The notes under the pieces were generated by a model, which was given only the letters and a program-made list of their open reading frames with translations, was not told where the DNA came from and did not search any database. Below are positions 37,252 to 45,612 of a DNA stretch of 64,000 nucleotides, piece after piece. The stretch lies in the NCBI GenBank assembly GCA_937864535.1, contig CALMJS010000015.1:124001-188000 (forward strand), written 5' to 3'. Position 1 is the stretch's first letter. Each line of letters begins with the position of its first letter. This stretch comes from an uncultured Paracoccaceae bacterium (GTDB lineage Bacteria; Pseudomonadota; Alphaproteobacteria; Rhodobacterales; Rhodobacteraceae). Both the position numbers and the translations under genes were made by a program.

Positions 37252-38577
37252 ATGTACCTTTCAACGTCCCAGATCGTTAGTCAGAAACAATCGCTAGTTG
37301 TCACTGCGCAGTTGCAGCAGGCGATCCATTTGTTGCAGCTGTCGAACCAGGACTTGGCCCGCTTTATCGAAGAGCAGTCCGAAGAAAACCCCTTTGTCGA
37401 ACTCCGCGTCAAAACTCAGACGGCGCCTTTGCCGATCGCCCCGCGCGGCGGCAGCGATACAGATTGGGACCGGATTGGCAATCTGGCGGCGGACCCGGGT
37501 CCGTCTCTCTATGCCCATGCCACGGCCGAAGTGGATCGGCTGGGACTGTCGCTTGTGGACCGTCAACGGGCCGAGGCGTTTCTGGATGCTCTCGAGCCGT
37601 CGGGCTGGCTCGGCCAGTCTCTGGAGATGATCGCGCTCAACGGCGCGATGACCGTGACCGAGGCCGAACATTTGTTGACGGTTCTGCAAACCGTTGAACC
37701 GGCGGGACTTTTTGCGCGCAATCTGGCGGAATGCCTGCGGCTTCAGGCCGCTGAACAGGGTATTTTGAGCCCGGTCTTCTCCGCCGTGTTGAACAACCTG
37801 CCCAAGCTCGCCTCTGCCGATCTCAAGGGGTTGGCCCGCGTCTGTGCCTGCGAGTTGGACGAACTGCGCGCCGTCCTGCGCCAGTTGCGCGGCCTCAATC
37901 CCAAGCCCGGCGCGGTCTTTGACGGCCCGGTGTCGGCAGTGCGCCCGCCCGATCTGATCGTCACCCGTGGCGAAGACGGCTGGAAGGTCGACCTGAACCG
38001 GTCCACCTTGCCGTCCGTACATGTACGCCCCGGCGAGGCGGCCCGCAGCGTCAGCCGGACCGCCGAAGGCAAGGTCTGGGCAGAAGAGCGCGTCAACGTC
38101 GCCCGCTGGCTGCAGCGCGCGGTCGAGCATCGCAATATGACCACGCTCAAGGTTGGTGCCGAAGTGGTCAAGCGTCAGGCTGAATTTCTGGAGCATGGCC
38201 CTGCGCATCTGCGCCCGATGATCCTGCGCGAAGTGGCCGATGCCATCGGCGTGCACGAGAGCACCGTGAGCCGCGTGACGCAGGGGATGTTGATCCAGAC
38301 GCCGCAGGGAACGCTGCCGCTCAAGACATTTTTCAATGCCGCTCTCGGTCCGCGCGGTGATAGCGCCGGTAGCGCCGCCGCTGTCCGTCACCGGATCAAG
38401 CAGCTGGTCGCCAACGAAAACCCCGAGTGCCCGCTGTCCGATGACACGATCGTTGAAATCTTGGGGAAAGACGGCATCGAACTGGCGCGCCGGACCGTCG
38501 CGAAATATCGCGATATGCTGAATATCCCCAGCTCGGTCCAGCGTCGTCGTCAGGCCGTGGTATCCGGCGCGGTCTGA
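37252..38577 (+). CDS. rpoN2: RNA polymerase sigma-54 factor, flagellar RpoN2
   Basis: This 441-residue sigma-54 has the Gln-rich activator-response region (VVTAQLQQAIHLLQLSNQDL), the core-binding region, the HTH (ESTVSRVTQGML) and the RpoN box ARRTVAKYR. Its place inside the flagellar cluster, together with at least six -24/-12 promoters and two activator genes, points to a dedicated flagellar sigma-54 like R. sphaeroides RpoN2. AAGGAGA precedes the ATG. The 3' end overlaps a convergent gene by 28 bases. Confidence 0.93.
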   Translation: MYLSTSQIVSQKQSLVVTAQLQQAIHLLQLSNQDLARFIEEQSEENPFVELRVKTQTAPLPIAPRGGSDTDWDRIGNLAADPGPSLYAHATAEVDRLGLSLVDRQRAEAFLDALEPSGWLGQSLEMIALNGAMTVTEAEHLLTVLQTVEPAGLFARNLAECLRLQAAEQGILSPVFSAVLNNLPKLASADLKGLARVCACELDELRAVLRQLRGLNPKPGAVFDGPVSAVRPPDLIVTRGEDGWKVDLNRSTLPSVHVRPGEAARSVSRTAEGKVWAEERVNVARWLQRAVEHRNMTTLKVGAEVVKRQAEFLEHGPAHLRPMILREVADAIGVHESTVSRVTQGMLIQTPQGTLPLKTFFNAALGPRGDSAGSAAAVRHRIKQLVANENPECPLSDDTIVEILGKDGIELARRTVAKYRDMLNIPSSVQRRRQAVVSGAV

Positions 38578-39299
38578 TCTGCGGGTGGCTTGGTGTCATC
38601 CTTGGAGGCACCGCCAAAGTAGAACCGCCCCTTCGGGTCAATCTTGCCATAGGCCGCATGGGCGCCCGCTTCGCTGTGGGCGGCGACGATGGCGTAGGGG
38701 ATCATCCCCATATTGACGCGGTCCAGGCGATAGAGCGTTGCTCCGCTGCGCCGCAGGATCATTCCGGTCAGGACGTAGACCAGCGCCCCGATCGGCCACC
38801 AGATCGCGGCAGAAATGGCGATGGCGGCGACGATGGCGGCGGCTGGTACCCAGAGCCGGTTTTGCAAAAGCCAGATCGGCGGTACGAGCAGCACCAGTGG
38901 GCCGGGGGTCAAAGGGTGCAGGTCATAGCGGCCATCGTCCGTCCTCAGCACCTCCCAATTGCGCATCGAGGCAGGGTCCTGCCGTGCCTCGTTCCAGGGC
39001 CGGGCTGGTACAGCCTCCCATTTGCCCAGATTGGGATGATCCGCCAGAACCGTGATGTCGATGTCCCCGCGTAGAAACGTCAGGGCCAGCGGTTTCCCGT
39101 TCGCCTGAATAAAGCGTTCGGTCAGTTCCTTTGAAGACCCGATAAACGCCTTGCCGTTGATCGCTGCCAGAACATCCCCGGCCCGTAGACCCAAGGCCGC
39201 GCCCGCGTCGTTGACGCGATACTCGCACAGACGCAGCGTCTTTTTTACGCCGGCATCCTCTGGGGCGTTGTCGTCTAGATCATAATCCGGGTCTGGCAT
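38550..39299 (-). CDS. PDZ-domain membrane protein of unknown role
   Basis: The 249-residue protein has a PDZ-like domain at about 20-90 (EYRVNDAGAALGLRAGDVLA, INGKAF), then two close hydrophobic helices at about 130-180 (LVLLVPPIWLLQN and AAIVAAIAISAAIWWPIGAL) and a soluble tail. There is no signal peptide, so the PDZ side is probably cytoplasmic. It is 18 bases after the MotF-like gene and so falls under the same sigma-54 promoter. No family role is known to me. Confidence 0.7.
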   Translation of the reverse strand: MPDPDYDLDDNAPEDAGVKKTLRLCEYRVNDAGAALGLRAGDVLAAINGKAFIGSSKELTERFIQANGKPLALTFLRGDIDITVLADHPNLGKWEAVPARPWNEARQDPASMRNWEVLRTDDGRYDLHPLTPGPLVLLVPPIWLLQNRLWVPAAAIVAAIAISAAIWWPIGALVYVLTGMILRRSGATLYRLDRVNMGMIPYAIVAAHSEAGAHAAYGKIDPKGRFYFGGASKDDTKPPADQTAPDTTA

Positions 39300-39317
39300 C
39301 TATGGCGTGGCTCGGAA

Positions 39318-40139
39318 CTAGGGAAAGCTGAACGGGTTGGCGGGGGGCGGCGTCGCGCGGTTGCTGCCTGATCCCGTTGTACCACCGCTTGTTGCCGGAC
39401 GCGAGGGCGTTGGCGCGGCGGGGGCGGGGGCAGGTCTGACCGCAGCCAGTTGTACGGTGGCCACCGCCGTCCGCAGTTCCTCGATCAGTGCGGTGATTTC
39501 TTCCTGATCCGCTGTTGACATGCCAGCGCCGCCCTGACCGGTGATCACCGACTTGAGCGACACGTCCAGCTCTGCGATCGACGCGACAATCGCCTCTTGC
39601 ATCATGGTCAGTTGCGCGGTCATTTCGGTGCCCATGCCCGCAGCCATCTGATTGCCGATCCCGGCATTTTCGGTGGCAAAGGTCGCCAGTTCGGTGGACA
39701 GCCGTTCCGTCGATTGCGAAATGGCCGTGGTGATTTCTGTATTCAGCGCGCCCTGCTGGTTGCCGGCCTGAGAGACGACCTCGCGCAGGGCTGCGGTCTG
39801 TTCGACCAACTGCGCCAGAGTTTCCGCCTGTAGTTCCGCATTCTCGCGCAGGTCCTTGACAGAACGGAAATAGACCAGCCCGGCAATCGTCGTTGCCATC
39901 AGCCCGCCCACCATCGCCCCGATCGCGAGGGCGCCCATCCTCTTGCCCTGGGTCTGCACCTTGGCGACAAAGGCATCATGGGCGGATTTCAGTTTCTCGA
40001 TATCGTCGGCGGCGTCATCGGCCAAACGCGCGGCGTCCAGCGCCTTGGTAATCGTCTCTGACAGCTCGTCCGCCTCGGAGGTGAAGTCTTCATCCTCTTC
40101 GATGACGGAGGTTGCTTTTTTGGCTCTACGATTACTCAT
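39318..40139 (-). CDS. motF: MotF-like flagellar rotation protein
   Basis: The 273-residue protein has a charged cytoplasmic N-terminus (about 1-65, coiled-coil-prone), one membrane helix (LAIGAMVGGLMATTIAGLVY), a long helical periplasmic region and a Pro-rich C-terminus. This layout, and its place in a Fla1-type cluster near flhB and rpoN2, match R. sphaeroides MotF, a bitopic protein needed for rotation. Identification rests on layout and context, since MotF has little sequence signature. A perfect sigma-54 promoter precedes it. Confidence 0.65.
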   Translation of the reverse strand: MSNRRAKKATSVIEEDEDFTSEADELSETITKALDAARLADDAADDIEKLKSAHDAFVAKVQTQGKRMGALAIGAMVGGLMATTIAGLVYFRSVKDLRENAELQAETLAQLVEQTAALREVVSQAGNQQGALNTEITTAISQSTERLSTELATFATENAGIGNQMAAGMGTEMTAQLTMMQEAIVASIAELDVSLKSVITGQGGAGMSTADQEEITALIEELRTAVATVQLAAVRPAPAPAAPTPSRPATSGGTTGSGSNRATPPPANPFSFP

Positions 40140-40185
40140 GTCGGTCTCCGCTTGGGTTGCCCCAGATCAGGTTTCATGGGGTAAC

Positions 40186-40201
40186 GGCAAAATCCGTGCC
40201 A
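40186..40201 (-). promoter_or_regulatory. Sigma-54 (-24/-12) promoter of the motF-PDZ pair
   Basis: On the - strand TGGCACG-N4-TTGCC fits the consensus with the correct spacing. It lies 47 bases before the motF-like start, in the 65-base gap after the small membrane gene. Confidence 0.9.
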
Positions 40202-40204
40202 CTG

Positions 40205-40420
40205 CTAGCGTCTGATCCAATCTGCCAGCGTTTGCAGCGGGAACCGCACCGCCGCCAGCGTGCAGGTCAGCGCCGAGAGCCACAGCAGGGCCCCTCCTAC
40301 CCAGCCGCCGGGCCAGAACATCGCGTTAAACGTCAGCTTTGCGGCCATGCCGGCAAAGACAAAGGTCGAAATCATCTCGCCGGTGGACCGGCCTTTCTTG
40401 GGACATTTAGCCATTGCCAT
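40205..40420 (-). CDS. Small membrane protein downstream of flhB
   Basis: The 71-residue protein has a short basic start (MAKCPKKGR) and two hydrophobic stretches (ISTFVFAGMAAKLTFNAMFW and WVGGALLWLSALTCTLAAV). It overlaps the end of flhB by 14 bases, which suggests translational coupling to the export operon. The family is not recognised. It may start at 40420 or at the second Met, 40414. Confidence 0.6.
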   Translation of the reverse strand: MAMAKCPKKGRSTGEMISTFVFAGMAAKLTFNAMFWPGGWVGGALLWLSALTCTLAAVRFPLQTLADWIRR

Positions 40421-41561
40421 CCTCCAAGGGGCGACCGTGTTCGTTCAGGCGCAGCTCGCTCGGCAGGTCGATATCGGGGGCTTCGCCTTTGAACCCGTGG
40501 TCGACGTGGTACACATAGCCGAGAAGGATCGCGACGGCGGTAAACAGGCGCTCGTCGATCTCTTGGCCGATTTCGGTGGTGAAATACAGTGCACGGGCCA
40601 GCAGGGGCATGCTGATGGTCTGAACGCCCGCCGTGGCACCGATCCGCCGGATTTCCGCAGCGATATGCCCCGTGCCCGAGGCGATGACCTGCGGGGCGGC
40701 CATTTCCCCCGGCACATAGCGCAGCGCAACGGCAAAGTGGGTCGGGTTGGTCACAATAGCCGTCGCGGTCGGCACATCCTTGAGTGCGGCGCGTTCGCGC
40801 GATCCACGGCGTGACATTTCCATTTGCTTTTGGCGGATCTTGCCCTTGAGCTCGGGCGAGCCGTTGGCCTCTTTGCTCTCTTCCTTGACCTCCTGGAAGG
40901 TCATCATCAGGCTTTGCCGCATCGAATACATTTGCCAGCCTAGGTCGATGGCCCCGATCAGCGCCAGAACCCCGGTCATACCGCCGAGTAGCAGCACCAT
41001 ATCCTCGAGGATGATCGCCAGCCCTTCGCCGGTATCGGTGGCCCACAGACGGTCGATCCGCGGCAGCATGCCATAGAGCAGCCCGCCCGCGACGGCGGCC
41101 AGCATCGCGACCTTGAGCACGCCCTTGACCAGTTCGACCAGCGCCTGTTTCGACACCATGCGGCCGATGCCTTTGATCGGGTCCAGCTTTTCAGGCTTGA
41201 ACCCGATGGCTTTGGGCGCAAACTGAATGCCGCCCATTGCGCCCTGCAGGCCCAGAACACCGATGGCGACGGGCACGGCCACCGCCAGCCCCAGCAGCAG
41301 GGTTTGCCGCCATGCATCGCCCAGACGGGTCAAGAGCAGACTGTCGAGATCGGCGCCCTGCTGGATTTGCAGATAACCCGCCCAGATCCCGCTGACGGTG
41401 GATAGCATGCCTTGGGTAATCGCCAGCAACAGCGTGCCCATGCCGATGCCGATAAAAACGAACATTTCCTTGGAGGTGACGATCTTGCCTTCTTCGCGCG
41501 CTTTCTCTTTGCGCTTTTCGGTTGGCTCATTTGATCGTTCGCCGCTGTCGTCCTCAGCCAC
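40407..41561 (-). CDS. flhB: Export-gate protein FlhB
   Basis: The 384-residue protein has four membrane helices and the cytoplasmic domain with the self-cleavage site NPTH (in AIVTNPTHFAVALRYVPGEM). The start EKRKEKAREEGKIVTSKE is typical. FlhB switches the export apparatus from rod/hook to filament substrates after cleavage, in dialogue with FliK. It overlaps fliR by eight bases. Its partner flhA is not in the window. Confidence 0.96.
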   Translation of the reverse strand: MAEDDSGERSNEPTEKRKEKAREEGKIVTSKEMFVFIGIGMGTLLLAITQGMLSTVSGIWAGYLQIQQGADLDSLLLTRLGDAWRQTLLLGLAVAVPVAIGVLGLQGAMGGIQFAPKAIGFKPEKLDPIKGIGRMVSKQALVELVKGVLKVAMLAAVAGGLLYGMLPRIDRLWATDTGEGLAIILEDMVLLLGGMTGVLALIGAIDLGWQMYSMRQSLMMTFQEVKEESKEANGSPELKGKIRQKQMEMSRRGSRERAALKDVPTATAIVTNPTHFAVALRYVPGEMAAPQVIASGTGHIAAEIRRIGATAGVQTISMPLLARALYFTTEIGQEIDERLFTAVAILLGYVYHVDHGFKGEAPDIDLPSELRLNEHGRPLEDGNG

Positions 41562-42357
41562 GGGCCGCCTCCATCAGGGTTTGGGTCAGGACGGTCAACG
41601 CCTCATAGACCAGACTGTCAAATGCCGCCGCGGTGCCGGGAACCGTCAGAAACAGCAGTACAATCGTCGCCGTCATCGTGATCGGAAAGCCAAAGGAAAA
41701 CACGTTCAACTGCGGCGAGGAGCGGGTGAAGACGCCAATCATCACGTTGATCAACAACAGGGCCGAAACCACAGGCAACATGATCCGAGCGCCCAGCGCC
41801 AGCATCTGACCGCCCGCCATCAAACCGGCAGAGACAAAGGCGACCAGATCGGGGATTTCCCCTGGCGGCAGATAGAAATAGCTGTCCAGCAGGATGCGAA
41901 ACGCCGTCAGATGGCCGTCTGTCCCGATAAAGATCAACAGCAGGGTTATGCCGTAGATCTGTGCCACGACCGGCGTCTGGGCCCCCGCCGATGGGTCCAT
42001 TTGCGCGGCAAAGCCCAGACCGGCGGTGTTGGCGATCCGGTCCCCGGCCACGGCGGCGGCGCCAAACAGGATGGTCAGGATCATTCCGCCCCCGAGGCCG
42101 ATCATGATCTCGACCCCCAAAATCCGCAGCGCAGAGAGCTGCGACAAGGTATCGACAGAGGGGACAGGGACACGGCCCACCAGCGGCAGAGTCATCACAA
42201 TCGTGGCGACGATCCGCACCGGTAGCGGCACATAACGCCCGCCAAAACCCGGCCCGGCCAACAAAAATGCTCCGATCCGCATCGACAGCACAAAGAACTG
42301 CGTGATCCACAGGGTCACGTCGGTCAGTTCAAAGCCAGGCAGAACGGGGCTCTCCAT
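41554..42357 (-). CDS. fliR: Export-gate protein FliR
   Basis: The 267-residue protein has about six hydrophobic helices and the FliR pattern (FVLSMRIGAFLLAGPGFGGR near the start, AANTAGLGFAAQMDP-like loop in mid-protein). It is part of the FliP-FliQ-FliR export pore. It follows fliQ by three bases and overlaps flhB, the usual order. Confidence 0.94.
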   Translation of the reverse strand: MESPVLPGFELTDVTLWITQFFVLSMRIGAFLLAGPGFGGRYVPLPVRIVATIVMTLPLVGRVPVPSVDTLSQLSALRILGVEIMIGLGGGMILTILFGAAAVAGDRIANTAGLGFAAQMDPSAGAQTPVVAQIYGITLLLIFIGTDGHLTAFRILLDSYFYLPPGEIPDLVAFVSAGLMAGGQMLALGARIMLPVVSALLLINVMIGVFTRSSPQLNVFSFGFPITMTATIVLLFLTVPGTAAAFDSLVYEALTVLTQTLMEAARG

Positions 42358-42360
42358 CGG

Positions 42361-42627
42361 TTATTGCAGGCCTCGGATGGTTTCGAACACAAAGGCGAAA
42401 TAGTCGGTCATCGTGGTCAACATGAACCCGGAGGCCAGCGCCATGGTCAGCATGACGATGGCCAGCTTTGGCACGAACGATAGGGTCTGTTCGTTGATTG
42501 AGGTCGCCGCCTGCAGGATGCCGATGACCAGACCCACCGCCAGCGCGGTGCCCAGCACAGGTCCGGCCGTCACGAGGATTTTCCAATAGGCGATGCGCAG
42601 ATGTTCGATATTGGCGTCAAATTCCAT
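42361..42627 (-). CDS. fliQ: Export-gate protein FliQ
   Basis: The 88-residue protein has two membrane helices (VLGTALAVGLVIGILQAATS with the conserved QAATSINEQTL, then IVMLTMALASGFMLTTMTDY). The ATG at 42627 is used because it follows GGAG by six bases and gives the usual length; the track ORF begins six residues earlier inside fliP. It is part of the export pore. Confidence 0.94.
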   Translation of the reverse strand: MEFDANIEHLRIAYWKILVTAGPVLGTALAVGLVIGILQAATSINEQTLSFVPKLAIVMLTMALASGFMLTTMTDYFAFVFETIRGLQ

Positions 42628-42628
42628 C

Positions 42629-43381
42629 TCAGACTCCGGTTGCATAGGTTGCGGCCAGCGATCCCAGCGTCAGCGCCCAGCCGTCCACGAGGACGAACAG
42701 CAACAGCTTGAACGGAAGGGAGACCAGCACGGGCGACAGCATCATCATCCCCAGACTCATCAGGATCGAGGCGACGACCATGTCGATAACGAGGAAGGGC
42801 AGAAACAGCAGGAACCCGATCTGGAAGGCGGACTTTAGCTCGGAGGTCATGAACGACGGCATGAGCACCGACCACGGCACCTGATCGGGGTTTTCAAACG
42901 GACCCACCCCCGCCAGATCGGAAAACATCAACAGATCGGTTTCGCGGGTATTGGCGATCAGGAAACCGCGCATGATCCCGCCGCCGATTTCAATCGCCGA
43001 CTGCGGGTCCATCGCCCCGTCCAGATAGGGTGACAGCGCCTGATCATAGAGCGCGGTCAGGGTCGGGTTCATGATGTAGAATGTCACGAACAGCGCGAGA
43101 GCGATCAGCACCTGGTTTGGCGGGGTTTGCTGGGTCCCGAGCGCCTGTCGGAGAATTGACAGGACGATGATCACCCGCGTGAAGGCCGTCATGCCCAGCA
43201 CGATGGACGGCAGCACCGTCAGCGCCGTCATCAGGATCAGGATCTGATAGGACAGGGAATAAGAGGTCGCGTCGGTGCCTTGGGTGATGTTGAGCGCAGG
43301 GAGCCCCTGCGCGACAGCATCGTGGGGATGGGCCATAAAGGCCATGGCCAGGACGATCGGGGGCAGGATCTTGAGGATCAT
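42629..43381 (-). CDS. fliP: Export-gate protein FliP
   Basis: The 250-residue protein has a signal-like first helix and the FliP signatures (VLPSIVLGMTAFTRVIIVLS, LRQALGTQQTPPNQVLIALA, FLPFLVIDMVVASILMSLGM). It forms the pentameric core of the export pore. Its start overlaps the fliO stop (ATGA). Confidence 0.97.
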   Translation of the reverse strand: MILKILPPIVLAMAFMAHPHDAVAQGLPALNITQGTDATSYSLSYQILILMTALTVLPSIVLGMTAFTRVIIVLSILRQALGTQQTPPNQVLIALALFVTFYIMNPTLTALYDQALSPYLDGAMDPQSAIEIGGGIMRGFLIANTRETDLLMFSDLAGVGPFENPDQVPWSVLMPSFMTSELKSAFQIGFLLFLPFLVIDMVVASILMSLGMMMLSPVLVSLPFKLLLFVLVDGWALTLGSLAATYATGV

Positions 43382-43644
43382 TGGGCGTCTCCCTGCGGCA
43401 GGGTGGTGACGACCGGGGCGGAACCTTTTGATTTCAGGACCAGAAATTCGCGGCCATCAACCGCGAGGATCATCGCGCGATCCATCGGTGACAAGGCTGT
43501 CACCTCTTGGACCACGATGCGTTTGCCCTGCTTTATCCGGCCGCTCAGTGCGCCGCGGTTCAGCCGCACATACCCCCACGCCAGACCCAGAAGGCCCAGA
43601 AACAGGACGACGATCAGGATTTGATCAGGTCGAATAACGGTCAT
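43378..43644 (-). CDS. fliO: Export-apparatus protein FliO
   Basis: The 88-residue protein has one membrane helix (ILIVVLFLGLLGLAWGYV) and a short cytoplasmic domain (GKRIVVQEVTALSPMDRAMI, VDGREFLVL) typical of FliO, which helps assemble FliP. The ATG at 43644, seven bases after AGGAG, is preferred to the track start at 43683. It sits between fliN and fliP, the expected place. Confidence 0.87.
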   Translation of the reverse strand: MTVIRPDQILIVVLFLGLLGLAWGYVRLNRGALSGRIKQGKRIVVQEVTALSPMDRAMILAVDGREFLVLKSKGSAPVVTTLPQGDAQ

Positions 43645-43719
43645 GCGGCGTCTCCTGACTAGCTCTTGCAGAAATTCGTGCAAAAGCTGTGCCAGTCGCC
43701 GCCCTGATCGGATGAGGTG

Positions 43720-44004
43720 TTAGACGCTCTCGGCGCGTTTTTCCGGATCGATGATTTCGCCGACGCGGATGCCGAACCGTTCCCCGACCACGACGACCTC
43801 GCCTTTGGCGATTGTGGTGCCGTTGACCAGCACATCCAGCGGATCACCGGCCAGACGATCGAGTTCGATGATCGACCCTTCGGACAGGCGCAGCAGGTCG
43901 CGGATGGTCAATTCGGTCCGCCCGACCTCGACGGTCAGTTTGACCTCGATGGTCTCTAGCATTCGCAGGCTCTCGGCGGTGTCCTTTGTCTCAGCTGCGC
44001 TCAT
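43720..44004 (-). CDS. fliN: Flagellar motor switch protein FliN
   Basis: The 94-residue protein is a single SPOA domain (VKLTVEVGRTELTIRDLLRL, GSIIELDRLAGDPLDVLVNG, GEVVVVGERFGIRVGEI). FliN forms the bottom of the C ring. It overlaps the end of fliM by 14 bases. The length is short but complete. Confidence 0.95.
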   Translation of the reverse strand: MSAAETKDTAESLRMLETIEVKLTVEVGRTELTIRDLLRLSEGSIIELDRLAGDPLDVLVNGTTIAKGEVVVVGERFGIRVGEIIDPEKRAESV

Positions 44005-44989
44005 GGGTACGCCCTTTCTTGAGTTTGGTCGGGTCGAGCTTTTGGGTCAGGTTCAAAGCGGATTTGCCGCCGATTTCTCCGGCTTGGGCCTCAAAGAACG
44101 GCATGCCTTCAACCTTGACCAAAACACGGTCGTCGATCTGGGCGGGAATGATATCGCCGTCCTGTAGGCTCTTGAGTTTCCGCAGTGGCATTTGCGGCTC
44201 TGTCAGTTGCGCGGTGACGTTCAGCGGGATCGACAGGATCGCACGGATCAGGCGTTCACGCCAAGATTTATCGTCGGCCACATAGTCCGACTGCATCCGG
44301 CTCCGCAGTTGGCTGGAAATCGGTTTCAGCGTCTGTAGCGGATAGAGGATGTCGAAACTGGCCGGTTCGGCATCCGGCAATTGCACCATGAACGAACAGT
44401 TGACCACCATCTCGTCGCCATCGACAAAGGCGGCGAATTGTAGGTTTTCTTCGCGGCTGACCAGCGAGAACGTCAGGGGCATCAGGTCCCGCCACGCGAG
44501 CCGAAGCGCCTGATTGAGGCTGTCGGTCACGATCTCGATCACTCGGTGTTCGGTCGCGGTGAATTCGGACCGCGTCGGACGCAACGCGCGGATCGATCCG
44601 CCGTAATAGGCATCCGTCAACAGCGAGATAAACGCCGGCGGGATCACGATCAGCTGATTGCCGCGCAGTTCCTCGATCCGGCAGTTGGTCAGTGACAGGA
44701 ACGGGTCCTGGCTATCGCGGTAGTCGTCAAAGTTGCGAATTTCCGGCGGAAAGGACGAAATACGCGGCTGGAACCGCAGCATGGGCATAAATACGGTGCG
44801 GGCGATCCGGCAAAACCGGTCGTTGATCATCCGCAACGCGTGGAATTCGCCGAGGAGCGAAAGATCGTCCGACCCGAACTGGTAACTGCGATAGGAGACG
44901 CCATCGGCATCGCCGCCGCCGTCCATATCCATGAGGCCGCCAACGAGCGCCGCAACCTCATTAGAGCTAAGTTTGCGAGGTGACTTCAC
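43991..44989 (-). CDS. fliM: Flagellar motor switch protein FliM
   Basis: The 332-residue protein begins at a GTG (44989), six bases after GAGG; the track ORF would run into fliL. The N-terminal LSSNEVAALV resembles the CheY-binding EIDALL motif. The middle domain and the C-terminal SPOA domain (PLRKLKSLQDGDIIPAQIDD) follow. FliM receives phospho-CheY and turns the switch. The partner CheY6-like gene is at 60758. Confidence 0.93.
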   Translation of the reverse strand: MKSPRKLSSNEVAALVGGLMDMDGGGDADGVSYRSYQFGSDDLSLLGEFHALRMINDRFCRIARTVFMPMLRFQPRISSFPPEIRNFDDYRDSQDPFLSLTNCRIEELRGNQLIVIPPAFISLLTDAYYGGSIRALRPTRSEFTATEHRVIEIVTDSLNQALRLAWRDLMPLTFSLVSREENLQFAAFVDGDEMVVNCSFMVQLPDAEPASFDILYPLQTLKPISSQLRSRMQSDYVADDKSWRERLIRAILSIPLNVTAQLTEPQMPLRKLKSLQDGDIIPAQIDDRVLVKVEGMPFFEAQAGEIGGKSALNLTQKLDPTKLKKGRTHERS

Positions 44990-44999
44990 GTTGGACCTC

Positions 45000-45605
45000 T
45001 TATTGCAGAACGAAGCTGGTAAAGAACACGTCCTCGACGCCGCCAAATCCCTCGAGTTGTTCGAGACGCTTGTTCACGACATCCTTGATGGCTGTGGCCA
45101 ACTGGGCGCGGCCTTCGGCATCGGCGACGGCTTCCTCGGTGAAATCGCTCATGACCCCCAAGATATCAGAGCGCAGCGCGACCTTGTGGGTTTCGACGTT
45201 GGTCATCACCTGCGCATTGTACTGGGTCGACATCCCGATACCGATTTGCAGATAGCGGCGGGAATTGTTCAGGTTTGTCGTGAGCGGGTCTTCCATCTGG
45301 TAATAGCTGGTCTGGAACACCGGCGTTTCCGGCAATTCACGCGGCAGTTTCTGCGGGGTGCCGTCGGGGTTCGTGCCGTCGGCAGCCGCTTCGCCGTCTG
45401 CCGTTTCCTCGGCCTCGGTCATCGGATCAGGCGCCAAGAGCGACAGCGCATTTTGCGCCGGGGACATCGGGTTGGCAAAATAGAACCAGCCGCCAGCAAA
45501 ACCGGCCCCAAGCAGCACGATCGCCATGACCAGGCGGATCAGGAGCTTGATGATCTTGCCGACAATACCGGGTTTTTTCGGGGCATCTGCGGTTGCGTCA
45601 GTCAT
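45000..45605 (-). CDS. fliL: Basal-body-associated protein FliL
   Basis: The 201-residue protein has one membrane helix (LIRLVMAIVLLGAGFAGGWF), an acidic linker, and the periplasmic FliL domain (RRYLQIGIGMSTQYNAQVMT, ATAIKDVVNKRLEQLEGF). FliL surrounds and supports the stator. It is the second gene of the fliK-flhB operon and sits directly before fliM. Confidence 0.93.
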   Translation of the reverse strand: MTDATADAPKKPGIVGKIIKLLIRLVMAIVLLGAGFAGGWFYFANPMSPAQNALSLLAPDPMTEAEETADGEAAADGTNPDGTPQKLPRELPETPVFQTSYYQMEDPLTTNLNNSRRYLQIGIGMSTQYNAQVMTNVETHKVALRSDILGVMSDFTEEAVADAEGRAQLATAIKDVVNKRLEQLEGFGGVEDVFFTSFVLQ

Positions 45606-45612
45606 CGGAGCC

